A stretch of DNA of 64,000 nt, taken from positions 62,001 through 126,000 of the forward strand of contig CAJQUW010001810.1 of assembly GCA_907163375.1 (NCBI GenBank), read 5' to 3'. The notes under the pieces were generated by a model. That model was not told the origin of the DNA and did no database searches. It saw only the letters and a list, made by a program, of their open reading frames with translations. Position 1 is the first letter of the stretch, and the number at the start of each line of letters is the position of its first letter. Of the stretch, positions 13,304 through 24,486 are shown one piece after another. Source of the DNA: Prostheceraeus crozeri. Lineage: Eukaryota; Platyhelminthes; Polycladida; Euryleptidae. The translations under genes and the position numbers were made by a program.

Positions 13304-13342
13304 GTACAAATTTTCGTGGACTTATCAGGTCCGCTTCATCAG
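13304..13342 (-). ncRNA. Hammerhead-ribozyme-like core motif
   Basis: Read on the - strand this begins CTGATGA, then AGC, a 4-bp stem GGAC/GTCC closed by a 7-base loop, AC, GAAA, and ATTTGTAC. That is the order of the invariant hammerhead core: CUGAUGA, stem II, GAAA, then a GUA cleavage-type triplet. Hammerheads are known in Penelope-like elements, and I think this is a relic of such an element inside the hAT. Stem I is not evident and stem III would be very short, so activity is doubtful. Confidence 0.4.
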
Positions 13343-13922
13343 GTTGCAGTGGTGAAACTGAAGTCAGACCAAAAGAGAGAACGATATACGTGCGTATATT
13401 AGGTATATGCATTTCCCATCGGTTCATCGCATTTTGTGATTGCTGTGTATGGAAGGTCTCAGTGAATAATCGCGGGCGCCACTTCGTCTGCCTTGTGATG
13501 AGGTGCGCCTTTGACTAATCAATAGCGTGATTCCTCTCGATCGAATGCTCTACAAGGGCTAATTTCTGCAGTTGAAAAAGAAAAAAGCTTCTGCAGCATT
13601 ATTTCAATAATAGATGGGAACCAAATTAGGATAATTTAGCTTTTCTACTCATAAGATTGTAAAATGACTGCGAATCAAGATACATTTGCCCTGCTGCTTG
13701 AAAATTTACTTATGCTTAAAACTCACTTCAAATCACGCTTTGTTTGACTCTGCATCATATTGGGCCCACCTAGTGCTGGGGAGAATAAGTAAACCACTCA
13801 AGTACCACAAGTATCATTTTGGCCCTTCAGATGGTCCATTTTTTCTACACCGCACTGTAAATGGATTCTATTGTTTTTTCGTTTTGAATGTGAGCTGTCG
13901 CGTGAAAATCATTATTTTACAG

Positions 13923-14712
13923 GTTTTTGAGAAACTTTACAGTGGAATCATCTCATCACCTCATCATATCCCTATACAGGGAAAATGTTGCGGAAGAAGA
14001 TCTCATTCACGTCGAATCCCAATTGAATTTCGATTGCGACGCCGACGCACTTCTTCTTGAATTGCGCAAGTTTCGTAGCAATGCGGAAATTGACACAGAG
14101 GAAGTCGACTTGCCCAAATTTTGGAAACAGATAGCCTCGAAGGATGCCTACCATAGTTTGAGTGCACTGGCCAAAAGTTGCATTATTCTACCTCATGGCA
14201 ACGCTGACACTGAAAGATTGTTTAGCTCGATGAAGCGCATTTTGACCACAGACCGCAACAGATTGCAGGATCCCAACTTTAACGGTATTCTGACAGTGAA
14301 ATTATTTATGCGAAATCGCGGATACAAGAGTGCAACGTTCCCAATTGGACGCAAGTTGCTCGATCGTTGGTATGAAGCATCGAATTCCTACATGCAGTAC
14401 GAGTATCTGAAGCAAAAGGAAAAGGAGCGCATTGAAGCAGAAAAAAAGAAAGAGGAAGATCGAAAAGCCAGGGAGAAAGAGATGGAAAGAGAAAGAGTCA
14501 GGCAAGAAAAGGAATCAGCAGAGAAACTCGCCGAGAGTAAGCGGAAAACGGCCATGGAATACATGGAGGCAGCCAAGAGGCTTATGCTAGAAGCACAGTC
14601 GATAACAGATGCAGCTCCCGTGTCATCGAAAAAAGATGAGTCCAAAAGAAAGTTGAAGAGAACTTTGCCTTCGACCGAACCACTGATGGATACGAGGCGT
14701 CATAGACAATGA
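13923..14712 (+). pseudogene. hAT transposase, C-terminal exon with coiled-coil tail
   Basis: hAT transposases excise and insert their element with a DDE RNase H-like fold closed by a C-terminal dimerisation region. An acceptor TTATTTTACAG precedes this frame, which runs about 260 codons to TGA. It holds the dimerisation block: LPKFWKQIASKDAYHSLSA, then SCIILPHGNADTERLFSS, where the Glu of TERLFS corresponds to the third catalytic residue (Glu572 of Hermes), and TTDRNRL. After it come about 95 residues rich in Glu, Lys and Arg (KEKERIEAEKKKEED and on), a predicted long charged coiled coil that is unusual after this domain. The N-terminal zinc finger and both catalytic Asp are absent, so this is a truncated copy whose remaining exon is undamaged. 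Confidence 0.85.
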
Positions 14713-17280
14713 TAAGACACTTGGTGCTGACTATTTTCTCGTCATCCTCAACTCAAGTTGTTGCAAATTCAATAGATGAATACAATTTTTCTTAAAAAAG
14801 ATTTATTTCTCTGTCAATATGTACATCTACATTCAGATAAGCTATATGTCCTTCACACTCAGTTACCGTGAAATGTAGTAAAACGTGGACCATGAGGCCA
14901 CTTTTGAATTTTTTTGCAATAATTATCATGAAGACCTTTTGTTGTAGTCACATTCCCATGCCACTTGACTCGAGAGATATTGGTACCGGAATAGTTTCTT
15001 GTTCACTTTGTTTTGTGAAGTCTTTGATTATTACTGAAAATACAGTACCTACTACACTACGCTTTGTTTATAGTTACCTACCAGTTACAATATGTTGACC
15101 CTATTGATAGAAACAGTTATAGTTACCCAATCAGGTTCCATCGAAAGTCTACTTAAGATTGAAAGTAAAAGTTGCACATCACTATGTAGGATTCATTTTT
15201 GAATATGCAAGAAAATGAAATCCAGAAAATCACAAATATGGTCTTAAAACTGCAATGTAAAAGGGTGTTAGGGTCCATCTGCGCGGATTTACTTGGCCTG
15301 CGCGGATTCTCAGAGATTTTACTTTGGAAACGCTGATATCACCAACATCTAGGTACAAAGCGATTTCTTCTAATCAATGAACAGATTTCAGGAGCACATT
15401 ATTGATTGAATGGCATTTATCACTAAAAGGATGCCTCGGTAATAGTGATCATGGGGTATCAGTATAGAGTGTAAAGACATAGTCAGTTCAATTCAGAATA
15501 AGAAAATGAAGAAACAAAAAAAGCAACAACTATTAAGAAAAGAACAAGCATCAAACGTCAATTGACAACTTAATTTATGTCACATATACATGTAGGCCTA
15601 TGCACATGTGTGCATCTGTATCACAAAGTGGAATTGTCATTTAATAGCTTGATAGTTGGCACGCTTGTGGCGCATGTTTCTACAATCTCATAGCCAGTCA
15701 GCAAGATGCCCATGTGATAAGCGTATATGACAATGCCGGGATCTACCTATTCGTTGAATAATCGGTATTTTGTATCAGTAATACTGGCATTGACAAACAT
15801 TGTAGGAGCCAAATTTAAGACTAAATTGCATAGCTTTAATTCCACAATTCAATTATAAATTCAAAATCAGGAAATACAGTCAAAAAGCATTATGGGACTA
15901 CGATAACCGCACATTAACAACTTCTGTTATTATGGTACGAGTACCATGAATTGAATGTATTGAAGTAATAGCTCTGTTGATCATCTGTTTTCGAAGATGT
16001 GCAAAATCCAGTCTATTTATTCTGATTATTTTTCAAACTGCATTGAAATGCAGTGAACGCATCCGTAGTTGCTGATTAAAAATAATAATTAAAATATTTT
16101 GATTTTCTATAAGAAGCATGTTTTTTTGTTAAGTTATCACTGCTCGCTGCTGAAATTTTGCTTCATTTTATTTTTGTCGATATGGCGTCATGTTCTTAAA
16201 AGTAAGGATCTTGTAAAATTCTTAATCTTGGACTAATTTTTATGTAAGCACATGTGATTTTCGAGTCAGTCGACTATCATGACATCGCTTCAAGATTTCA
16301 GTCTGCGTTTTGTTTTCATAGTAGTGCCATCATTTCGATTAATTTAATGCGAGTTTCAGACTAAACTAGCACGAAATCTAAGTTGAAGATCCATTAAGCA
16401 ATTTCAATACTAAAACTCAAGCTCCAATAACTTAAAATTGACAATGCAGATGGTGAATGTTCGCCGTTTCCCCTCAATCAGGAACTTCCGTACGATATGG
16501 TGTTGAATTGAACTTTGTACACTACAATTAAGCTTATATTTAAAACGTAGATTAAATACGATTATGTAAAAACGTTCGTCTGCAAATTTAGTCGCACTAA
16601 TATGTTTGAAACAGATTAGACATATTACCGGTGTGGCAATCCCAGGTTTTCATACTCACTCGCAATTCTTGTTCACTCATCACATGCTATTCTTAGATTT
16701 GATTTTAGATTCTTAGTTTTTAGTGGATAAAGCAAAATGACAAAAAAAAGCAAATGCGTTTTAAATTTCTGTGAAAAACTGCTCTTACATGCTATCTAAT
16801 CACGATTTAAGATTGTAAGAATGCGAGTGCAACTGTATCAAAATTATGGATTTTCTCTGTATAAGATTTTATAAGCAATCTAACTGTTGTAGACGATTTA
16901 TCTTGCATTTCCACCCAGAGAAAATTGCACTCATTCATCATAAGCTAGTGACTCCAGACATGAAAGAGTTAATTTCACTCAAACTTATTTGACTAAGAGA
17001 ACCTTCAGCGAGACTGTAATAAAAAGTAAACAATGATTTGAAGCAGAAATAATGTTCCTCGGATTGAGTTTGCTATGAAAATTTTCACAGATTTCATTCA
17101 TTGCTTTGTCTGGCTGGACAAAACATGCAAATTTACAATGTTGCTGTGTTTGTAAACTTGTTTATTCAATGATTCAAACATCAAACAACTCGCTTGTTGC
17201 CCTGATTAGTTGCTGCCAAAACAATTTGGTGATATAATTTCGTGGCGCATCTCATGTAATCGAAACCAGATGATACGTAG

Positions 17281-18757
17281 CAGTGTTTGGAATTCTCGGG
17301 ACAATTTCAGATCCCGGGATTTTTCCCAGGACAAACCGAAATTCCCAAAAAGTCTCATGTTGCTGGCAATTTTGCTAGCTCGACTATTTTCTAAGTGCAT
17401 TGGAAGGGTTTGTATTTACCAATATATTTTACTGGTGACTATTTTCGAGTTGTATTGGAAAGGTAATAGCATTTAGAGACACTTTAATTACGGTACCGTA
17501 CATTTGAGATGCAATTAATCAAGCAAGCTTTTTTAATCACGATTAATGCCTGGGAAAGCTGTATTTTCAAAATTGCTAACTGCTATAGTTGCTTACTGAT
17601 AGAATTATTTCTAATTTTGGTACAAATTCTGCGGTAATTCTTGTACGGTACCGGTACAAAGTTACGAAAGTAGTTAGTAGGCCTATTGACTTATGAACCA
17701 GTTGCGTTTGATATACATGTAATTAATTATATTAGACCTATGCCTACATGTACCTCATACTCCTTGTGATTGCGCGTATTGAAATGCCGTCCTCTGCTGC
17801 TAGTCTTGCCAGTATTTCTGCTAGTGATGATTGCTTAGCAGACATGAAACCTCGATCTAGAGTTTGTTGATTAACTTTCTTCCTCTGCGACGGTTGATCA
17901 GCCATGTCTTCATCAGCTTTGCGTTTCTGGGCACAAGCTCACGATGAATGTTCTTCAAATGTCTTAGCAAACCGCTAGTCGATGATCCTTTGCAGCCGAT
18001 AGAAGCTTTGCAAATATTGCAGATGGCCTTCAAGCCAGTATCGTCTTTCGTAAAATAGTTCTAGGTGGGTGAATCCTTGGCTTAGACACTGCACTGCACT
18101 GAACTCTCAACTCGAAGGAGTAGTCTATAAACTACGGGCATTCTTCTTGAGCGCTAACACCAAAATCAATTTTCATCTCCAAGAGATGGGAAAAGGAAGG
18201 AAACGGTGACAGTCATCTGGCTTCTCGCACCAATCGTGACCTTGCGCAAGCCTTGCGGTAGCAGTCACACACACAGAATCATAGCACAGAAGTGGCACAG
18301 AATCATGCACATAATACTGTAGTCATACCCAAGACGTCACACACGATCACTCAGTTCTAACATCATGCTATCATACAATACTCAGCAACAGTTCAACACA
18401 TGAGTCATTCTGCCGAATGACGCGACGGAATATGACCTCAGACAAGGACTGCTATTATATTTAGACGTCCTTGCCTCAGATGAGACGACAAATGTACTAT
18501 GCATAATCAGAATAGTTAGCTTTTGTGCTATGTACTATGCAGCTTACGGTGCTACTTACTAGCCTTTTACGACTCTATACAGACTATGTAGCCAATCATT
18601 AACTAAAATATGATAGACGCAGATTCGCACAACTACTATGTAAGTCAGTAACTTCTTTTTCAAGAAAATTGAATCCCGGGATTTCCCGTCTCTGTTTCCC
18701 GGGATTCGGGACAAGAGAAATACGCCGGGATCCCGGGAAATCGGGATCCAAACACTA
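17281..18757. mobile_element. Deleted hAT element keeping only its BED finger
   Basis: The left end CAGTGTTTGGA and right end TCCAAACACTA are inverse apart from the outermost base. The target duplications ATACGTAG (17273-17280) and ATAAGTAG (18758-18765) agree at seven of eight bases. Both ends hold copies of a self-complementary ATCCCGGGAT motif (17311-17330 and 18672-18747). At 1477 bp, with only an N-terminal transposase exon left, it is an internal deletion derivative. Confidence 0.9.
17764..18060 (-). pseudogene. hAT transposase N-terminal exon with BED zinc finger
   Basis: On the - strand the segment just below 18060 reads NYFTKDDTGLKAICNICK, then STSGLLRHLKNIHREL. This is a BED-type zinc finger with Cys-x2-Cys and His-x4-His, which binds the element's own ends. 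One frame change later comes a basic stretch (RKADEDMADQPSQRKK) and the conserved helix SLAEILARLAAEDGISIRAI that precedes the catalytic domain in many hAT proteins. The frame stops soon after; the catalytic and dimerisation regions are gone. If transcribed, only a DNA-binding fragment could be made, and the frameshift limits even that. Confidence 0.82.
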
Positions 18758-19798
18758 ATAAGTAGCAATATTTTATAGAGCAACATTTTCAAGATAAAGA
18801 AGTCAAATTTCCAATTTAAGTGTAAAGAATTATAACTGCGTATCCTAATATTTTATAGGCGACAATCAAAAGTTCTTGATAAAGCAACATGGGAAAAGTT
18901 AGGCATTATAAGTGCTTGTTTTTCATAGCATGGACCAATTCTTTTCTTCGGCTGTCGTTGGCACATGTACTTGCTTTCTAAAGTAATCTATTTAGACAGC
19001 AGCTTTGCACTGCCTATCTAAATTTTATCAGCTCATCAAAGTTCTAGCAAAATTTGAAGGCTGATTTGATTCAGTGCAGGATTATATAGATCCAGAGACT
19101 TCCTTGGCACTTGTCCTGGCAATAAGTTGCTTAGTTATACGTTCGATACACATGACTAAAACTTTAAAAGCTGCTGTCCGCATTTTCGGCGAATAATTGA
19201 ATTTCTGTTTCGCTATGAAATATAAGCCACAATTTCATCGAATCGCCAAAGTTTGTTAGTTGAAATGGACAATTTTATTACACGATATTTGGGCGGGTCT
19301 CTTGGTTGTTCATGGTCGATAACTACCGCTACACATTCTTTGTTTGTGATCGCGTTACTAAGTCGGCGGAGGGTCACTCGTTAGGCGCCACTGACGCCTA
19401 GCATGATTTAAGCTGTCGCTTGCTGGTATGTCCAGGAACTAAGCAACTAAGCAATTCGTATAGACACTAAGCAATTTGTGCTCAGAGTGTACAAACCACT
19501 GAAAACTGCATGCTCTTTACAAGTACAAGCTTTAAACTAAGCTAATCACTTGATTTCGTAATTATTCGATCATTTTACCATCATTTTCACTTATTTTGTC
19601 TATTGCTGTTAATTTCTTGTTGATACTACAAGACTGCCCGCAAAAACTTCTAAACTGAATTGATCTCTTGAAGTTAGTCATTAAATTTTTTGCTGATCGT
19701 AGAGTAGCCGGTCCCCCAAACCAAATCGCCACAGCATGTCCAAAAATTAAGTAATCGGTTGGAGATTCTATGTATCAAGAGAAATGGCAATTAATTGT

Positions 19799-20056
19799 GC
19801 GACCGAGCGGTTGCTATCAATAGAGCAAGTATTTCACGAACACGCAATATAGTACGCATGCGTAATCTCCAGAAGGCCAGACGTAAGTGTGAGACATTTT
19901 TCCTTTTTCTGAACATCACTGTGGTCAAGACGACGGCGAAACGCATGCGTACTTCATTATTATGTAGTTAATATTTTGTGCTATCAATAACAATTGCACA
20001 ACCGCAGAATCACTTGATGTATTTCTTGAACCCATGGCACATCGCGACCGAGCGGT
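19799..20056. repeat. Repeated 13-mer and ACGCATGCGT palindromes
   Basis: The 13-mer GCGACCGAGCGGT occurs exactly at 19799-19811 and 20044-20056, in the same orientation. Between them lie two copies of the palindrome ACGCATGCGT (19854-19863 and 19941-19950) with partly inverse surroundings (CTATCAATAG against CTATCAATAA on opposite sides). This looks like a diverged small inverted-repeat element, but I cannot place its ends. Confidence 0.3.
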
Positions 20057-20536
20057 GAGTTCATAATTCACATAATTATTTGCAGCACACGCAAACTTCC
20101 GGCACTCCATAATAAACTGCTGGATCTTCGCATTTAATCTAACATTGATTTTTTCTAACAAAATGTAGCTTGATTTGGTGATGACTTTTAAGAAATAGAT
20201 AATGATTAGGATCTTTTGCTTTGTAAATAATAGATAACCCAGTGCGTCGAAGCGTATGTGCAGCGCCTGAGGATCAATAACATATGAATTATGAGTCATA
20301 ATTTTTGAAAAGTTGCAGGTATTTATCGAATGAAACTCAATAGCTCTGACATTTTCAATTTCAATTTCCATCGATTGAAATTATATTTATTAAATTTCCA
20401 ATATATTTATATTAAATTTTATATATTAATTGTCCAACATGATATCTATTCTGCTTTGATTTTTAAATGGAAACACTTTTTCCATTTGTTGTCCAAATTA
20501 TAAAATTGTTGAAGAAATGTTATTTTTCTTTTGCAG

Positions 20537-20675
20537 GGAGAACTTCTCACCATATTTCTTGCCGCTAAGGAAGCTGGAAAGAAAAATCTCTTGAATTACA
20601 GTTTACCGAACAATTTGAATGTTTCCTTCAGTTATCAGTGCTTCCTCTATGCAGTAATGTTGCTATACATTCCAT
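20537..20675 (+). CDS. 3-hydroxyacyl-CoA dehydratase, next exon with catalytic Glu
   Basis: This 139-bp exon follows CTTTTGCAG and ends before GTAAGT in phase 1. It opens GELLTIFLAAKEAGKKNLL; the Glu completes the Tyr-x6-Glu catalytic pair begun in the exon at 8665-8829. It continues YSLPNNLNVSFSYQCF and LYAVMLLYIP, matching the vertebrate blocks GELLTIYAAL, SLPNKYNFSFDYYAF and MISYIP. Those are part of the last membrane segments. The following exon should begin with the FPQLYFHM block and the C-terminal lysine-rich ER-retention tail. I searched the rest of the + strand by eye and did not find it, so the next intron is very long, the exon lies beyond 64000, or I missed it. Confidence 0.93.
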
Positions 20676-23600
20676 GTAAGTTAACAGCGCAGAATGTAAA
20701 TCTGCTTTTTCATCCGAAATAATTCTACTTTCTACTGTACTGTTATTTCTTTTGCATTATTCCATTATTCACAGTTTTTCAAGACAGTAAGCTTTCAGTT
20801 ATTACTTAAATTCATATTTCTACACTCGTTTCATGAAATTTTTGGATGTTTTGGTCAAATTCAGTTTCAAGCTCATATTGACCGAATCACAAAGGAGGTT
20901 CTTATTTGTTGTCATACAGAATTGCGAATTCGTATAGAACAGAACTTGTGGGGTCTATATTCGGATTATTCAATTAGTAACACATACTCGTCATACGTAG
21001 TGCTTGCGTGTACTTTATTAGAATTATTTTTCCCGAAAGCCGACAGAGGGATCAAAAACATCTAAAGCTTTCCGCTGACCATTTGCCCGACAGCTGAAGA
21101 AGGGATTGCGTCTGAATGAGCAGAGTTATGTTCAATCTGGAATTGTGCTCGACTGTCTATTCAAATAGTCTAATGTCATTGAAGTTATCAGACGCCATTA
21201 GATGACAACATTTAGTGACGTAGTTCTATTATACTGTTATGTGTGAACTTTATTGTTAATCCTTGTTTTATCTTTCGAATACCCGCGGGCCGATTAGCAA
21301 GTGCTACTTGATACATAATAGAAGCATCATTGTATCTGAATTTTTCTCAACTTCATTACAGGCTATGAGTCTCAGTAGTAATACAACTACGTGTCTCATG
21401 CATCAAAGTCCAATGCCTAATAAATATGAAAATACATAGTGAAACTCCGGCTTCTGAAGAATAGAGCACAGAATATCTACTAGACATTCGGTGTGATACG
21501 AAACAGACGTATAATAATTCAGTGAAAATGACAATTTACAATCTTAGGATAACGCAAAATCATGAAAAGAATGAAAACAATTTTTTTCTAAAGGCAGTTA
21601 CATAAAACGTGTTTGAAAATTCATGTAGATACCTGGTTTCAAAGCCAAATTTAATGAATATTTTTAGATGTTTTTTTTGACTATTATAAACTTTTCCATA
21701 TTTAGAAATACACAACACGAGGTAAATGTGTCTTGCTAAACGTTCATGTGTATGAGGTCATGAAGATCATTACACGAAGCCGTGGCGAAGGCAGTGATTA
21801 TGAGATCTATTCTTTATGAGCACCAGCGGAGGACATTTATGGGAACTGGTAACATGTTATCGAAGCCGACATTTGTAATTTGGAAATCTTATCAAAGCAT
21901 TTTTGAAGTAAAAATTTTCAAACTAGACAAGATCTAATAGATAGAATCAAATTACAAAACAAATAGTAATGTTGGAAACATAGTTTGATATGTAAGATAA
22001 GAATGATTATTATTAGTTATTAATATAAATATTAATAATATAATATGAAAATTAAAAATGCAATAAATTAGATTATAATCATTGTCATCCTTCCTTTATT
22101 GTATCCATCCTTTCCTTCCTTGATCCAGTGCAAATTAAGTTCGAACTTTGTGAAAGGAAAACATTCTGTTAAGATGAGTTTGATATCCATGGAGATGATA
22201 TCTAGAATTTATTAGAAATTAGACTGAAAAGAAGTTAGGAAACATTAAAATTTTCAAATCCTTCAGGCGCTGAGCATTAGACATAAATGAATGCAGGAGT
22301 TTTCTCTAAGTGATGTCGGCAACTAATCTCTTGTAAATAGAATAATTATATTAAGTTGCATACTCAGTTAAAAAGTGGTAACAGACCTGAATATCAGTCA
22401 TTTCATCCAATATCAGGAATCATCAGCGGACTGATGTCACATCTCTCGACAATTCTCTATTTAAATATGCAGTACACATAGTTGTGTATCTCAAATTAGC
22501 TCGCGTTTGGTGAAAGTTTGGACGTTTAGAGATGTAAACTATGCCTATTGATGGTTCCTAATATTGGATGAAATGGCAACTAATTCCGGTCTGTCGCCCA
22601 ATTTTTAATTGTTGATGAAACTCATTTTAATTACTCTCTTCTCATTGTGTCTGCAAAATGCAGCATTTTTTCATTATTACAGGCCCACTAACAGACGATA
22701 TTTCAGTAGTGTGTCAAAAGCAGGGCTTTATGAACCCCACCGAAATGGGTATCTCTTCTAAACTAATCTCCCATAAGAAACATCATTCACTTGTAGCGAG
22801 ATAGTCCGCATACATGTAATCCGACTTCTTCCAACGCTCCATTCCATGAGGCCTCGATCTTATAGAAAGTTCATATTGATATCCATAGTTTTTCGAAAAA
22901 GTTAAAAACGACAGGATTCCTGAAGTTGACATTTATAGTTTGGAAGTAGAACTGTCACTGATGTGATTAGTTACTCTACTCGAGTCAGTCCGGAAAGCGT
23001 CAACTCATGAGGTCTCAATGCTCATCTCTTGTACATTAATTCTCGTTTTTACGTCCTTTGAGCGCACATCGGATATTCTGGGACATTTTCACTCTTGCCA
23101 GTAGTGGGTGTGGACACGAAGATGAAATAAGGTTTGAAGAGAGGAGAGGAGTTAAGTTTGAGGCAATTGAACGCGCAATAATTGTTTGATAGGAAAATGA
23201 CGATTTATAGTTGAATCGTTTCATTTGTTCCTCACTTAGTTATTTCTGTATTGATAACAAGTTAGTACCTGGTGAAGAGATAAGTCAACTGAAACTGGGA
23301 ATATCAGTAGAGAGATGAAATGTTCGATGAATTTATGTTGAGGCGGAGTTGTCAAATGTTCGATCAAATCTTAGCAAGTTTGGTAGCTGTGATGTTGCTG
23401 TCTGAGAATCATTTCTTTTGTAGACACTACATGCTGAAATTTTAGATGAAGACTCACGCTATGAAAATAGATTAAACCTTTATCAGAGATGCCTCTTGCC
23501 TTGATGACCCTTTAACTTGTGCCAATTTATCCAGAACCAGATGAAACATGCATAGAAGGGCATCTGTAACTTGAGTTTCATTTTTGAATTTTTTCATAAC

Positions 23601-23888
23601 TTATTAGCATCACTGGCTGCGTAGTTTTTGCGGCGCACGAGAGACAATTCATGCTACCATTAATAATTATTACAGCAAAAAAATACTAGCCTCTAAAATA
23701 AAATAACTTGGATATTTTGAAATAATTAATATTTGACTGTCACAATCCATTAAATAATTGGTTCTCATGCATGATGTGGGGAATTTTAATGATTTGTGGC
23801 ACTTCCGGTGATTTATGATGTATTAGCTACAATGGACCAAAATATTCGGCTTGTTGGTCGAGTATTATATAGATATTGGTAACATACA
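20676..23888. other. AT-rich sequence downstream of the HACD exon, no gene seen
   Basis: Probably the next HACD intron. It includes very AT-rich low-complexity stretches (20395-20440 and 21960-22075) and a short TTCC-rich tract at about 22090-22125. No terminal repeats or recognisable protein remains were found. Confidence 0.45.
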
Positions 23889-24290
23889 TTAATCCGAAAG
23901 AGCTGCTTTGCGCCAGCAGCTCAATGATTGCTTTATAAGCCGTATAGAACTCGGCAGAGTCGTAGTAGTAGCCATCATTATGTGGAAGTCTCATTTTTCA
24001 GTCTCCTTCGTTGCATAAACCGATTCTGGCTATCGTATTATCATTAGATCAGATGAACATGATACTCTTCGCGTGGATGTCCCGCTGATACACGAACTTG
24101 ATGTAAGTGCTGCTCCAATTTTGTTTTCGTTGTATTCTCTCCAACTGCTTCGCTTCTTCCGAGATTTGAAAGTTTACAAAGATGAAGCGATTATTTCTTC
24201 TAAAGACATGTCCGCTGTGAATCCATCGGCAAAAAACATATGTTGTGAACGATCTCCGTGATGCGTATAGCAAGCGCAAAAAAATTCGTT
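23889..24290 (-). pseudogene. Possible Penelope-like element fragment
   Basis: On the - strand a broken frame reads RFIFVNFQISEEAKQLERIQ and on through SSTYIKFVYQRDIHAKS, then NDGYYYDSAEFYTAYKA and IIELLAQSSSFGLM. The middle loosely resembles the region before the reverse transcriptase of Penelope-like elements, but this is a weak resemblance. About 100 bases here (23947-24035) recur at 55859-55965 next to a clearer Penelope-like reverse transcriptase, which is the better argument. The remnant is old and broken in several places. Confidence 0.3.
23947..24035. repeat. Dispersed repeat, copy 1
   Basis: Shared with 55859-55965: both contain GAACTCGGCAGA, then TCATTMTGTGRAAGTCTCAT, then a block around TTGCATAAACCGATTCTGGC (here) or CTGCAGAAACTCGTTCTGGC (there). 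Identity over the best parts is high, with gaps between. Confidence 0.6.
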
Positions 24291-24299
24291 CTTCCCTTA

Positions 24300-24483
24300 T
24301 TGTCCATTTACACCGGACAGAATTTTCGATCAGAACCTTAATAAACCTGAATGGCTGTTCACACAGACGCGCGGGATCGCGTTGCTTCCGGTGTGAACAG
24401 CCCATAGGTTTATTAAGGTTCTGAAAGCAAATTCTGACGCGTGAGGACTCACCGTCCGAGCCGCGTCCGGTGTGAATGAACCT
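24300..24483. repeat. 184-bp snapback MITE
   Basis: The outer inverted ends (about 24301-24316 and 24468-24483) share a CACCGGAC core. Inside, a long hairpin pairs 24331-24364 with 24390-24423: CAGAACCTTAATAAACCT against AGGTTTATTAAGGTTCTG, then GGCTGTTCACAC against GTGTGAACAGCC, around a 25-base GC-rich loop. TTA lies at both outer edges, as in PIF/Harbinger insertions. It has no coding capacity. Confidence 0.65.
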
Positions 24484-24486
24484 TTA

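Larger units (their letters stand above)
13055..15335 (+). mobile_element. hAT element with GCGCGG-rich ends
   Basis: The left end CAGCGTTTCCAAAAGT and right end ACTTTGGAAACGCTG are inverse. Each is followed inward by several copies of a GCGCGGA or GCTGCGCGG motif (13075-13145 and 15279-15310). The sequence ATATC touches both outer edges, but a full 8-bp duplication is not preserved. At 2281 bp it is shorter than an autonomous hAT. It keeps the C-terminal part of a transposase on the + strand and has lost the N-terminal part. A related end (a shared 15-base block ATTTACTTGGCCTGC) occurs at 33759-33773. Confidence 0.85.
8830..20536 (+). other. HACD intron, 11.7 kb, rich in transposons
   Basis: The donor GTGAGACC at 8830 and the acceptor CTTTTGCAG ending at 20536 bound this intron, and the reading frame is exact across it (phase 0). 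It contains the MITE-like repeat at 11707-11906, a 54-bp hairpin at 12193, and two hAT elements at 13055 and 17281. The remaining parts (8830-11440, 15336-17270, 18766-19790) show no recognisable gene. A motif resembling hAT subterminal repeats (GGATCCCGACAGGG and ATCGGGATCG) occurs near 9528-9570 without findable ends. Confidence 0.85.
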
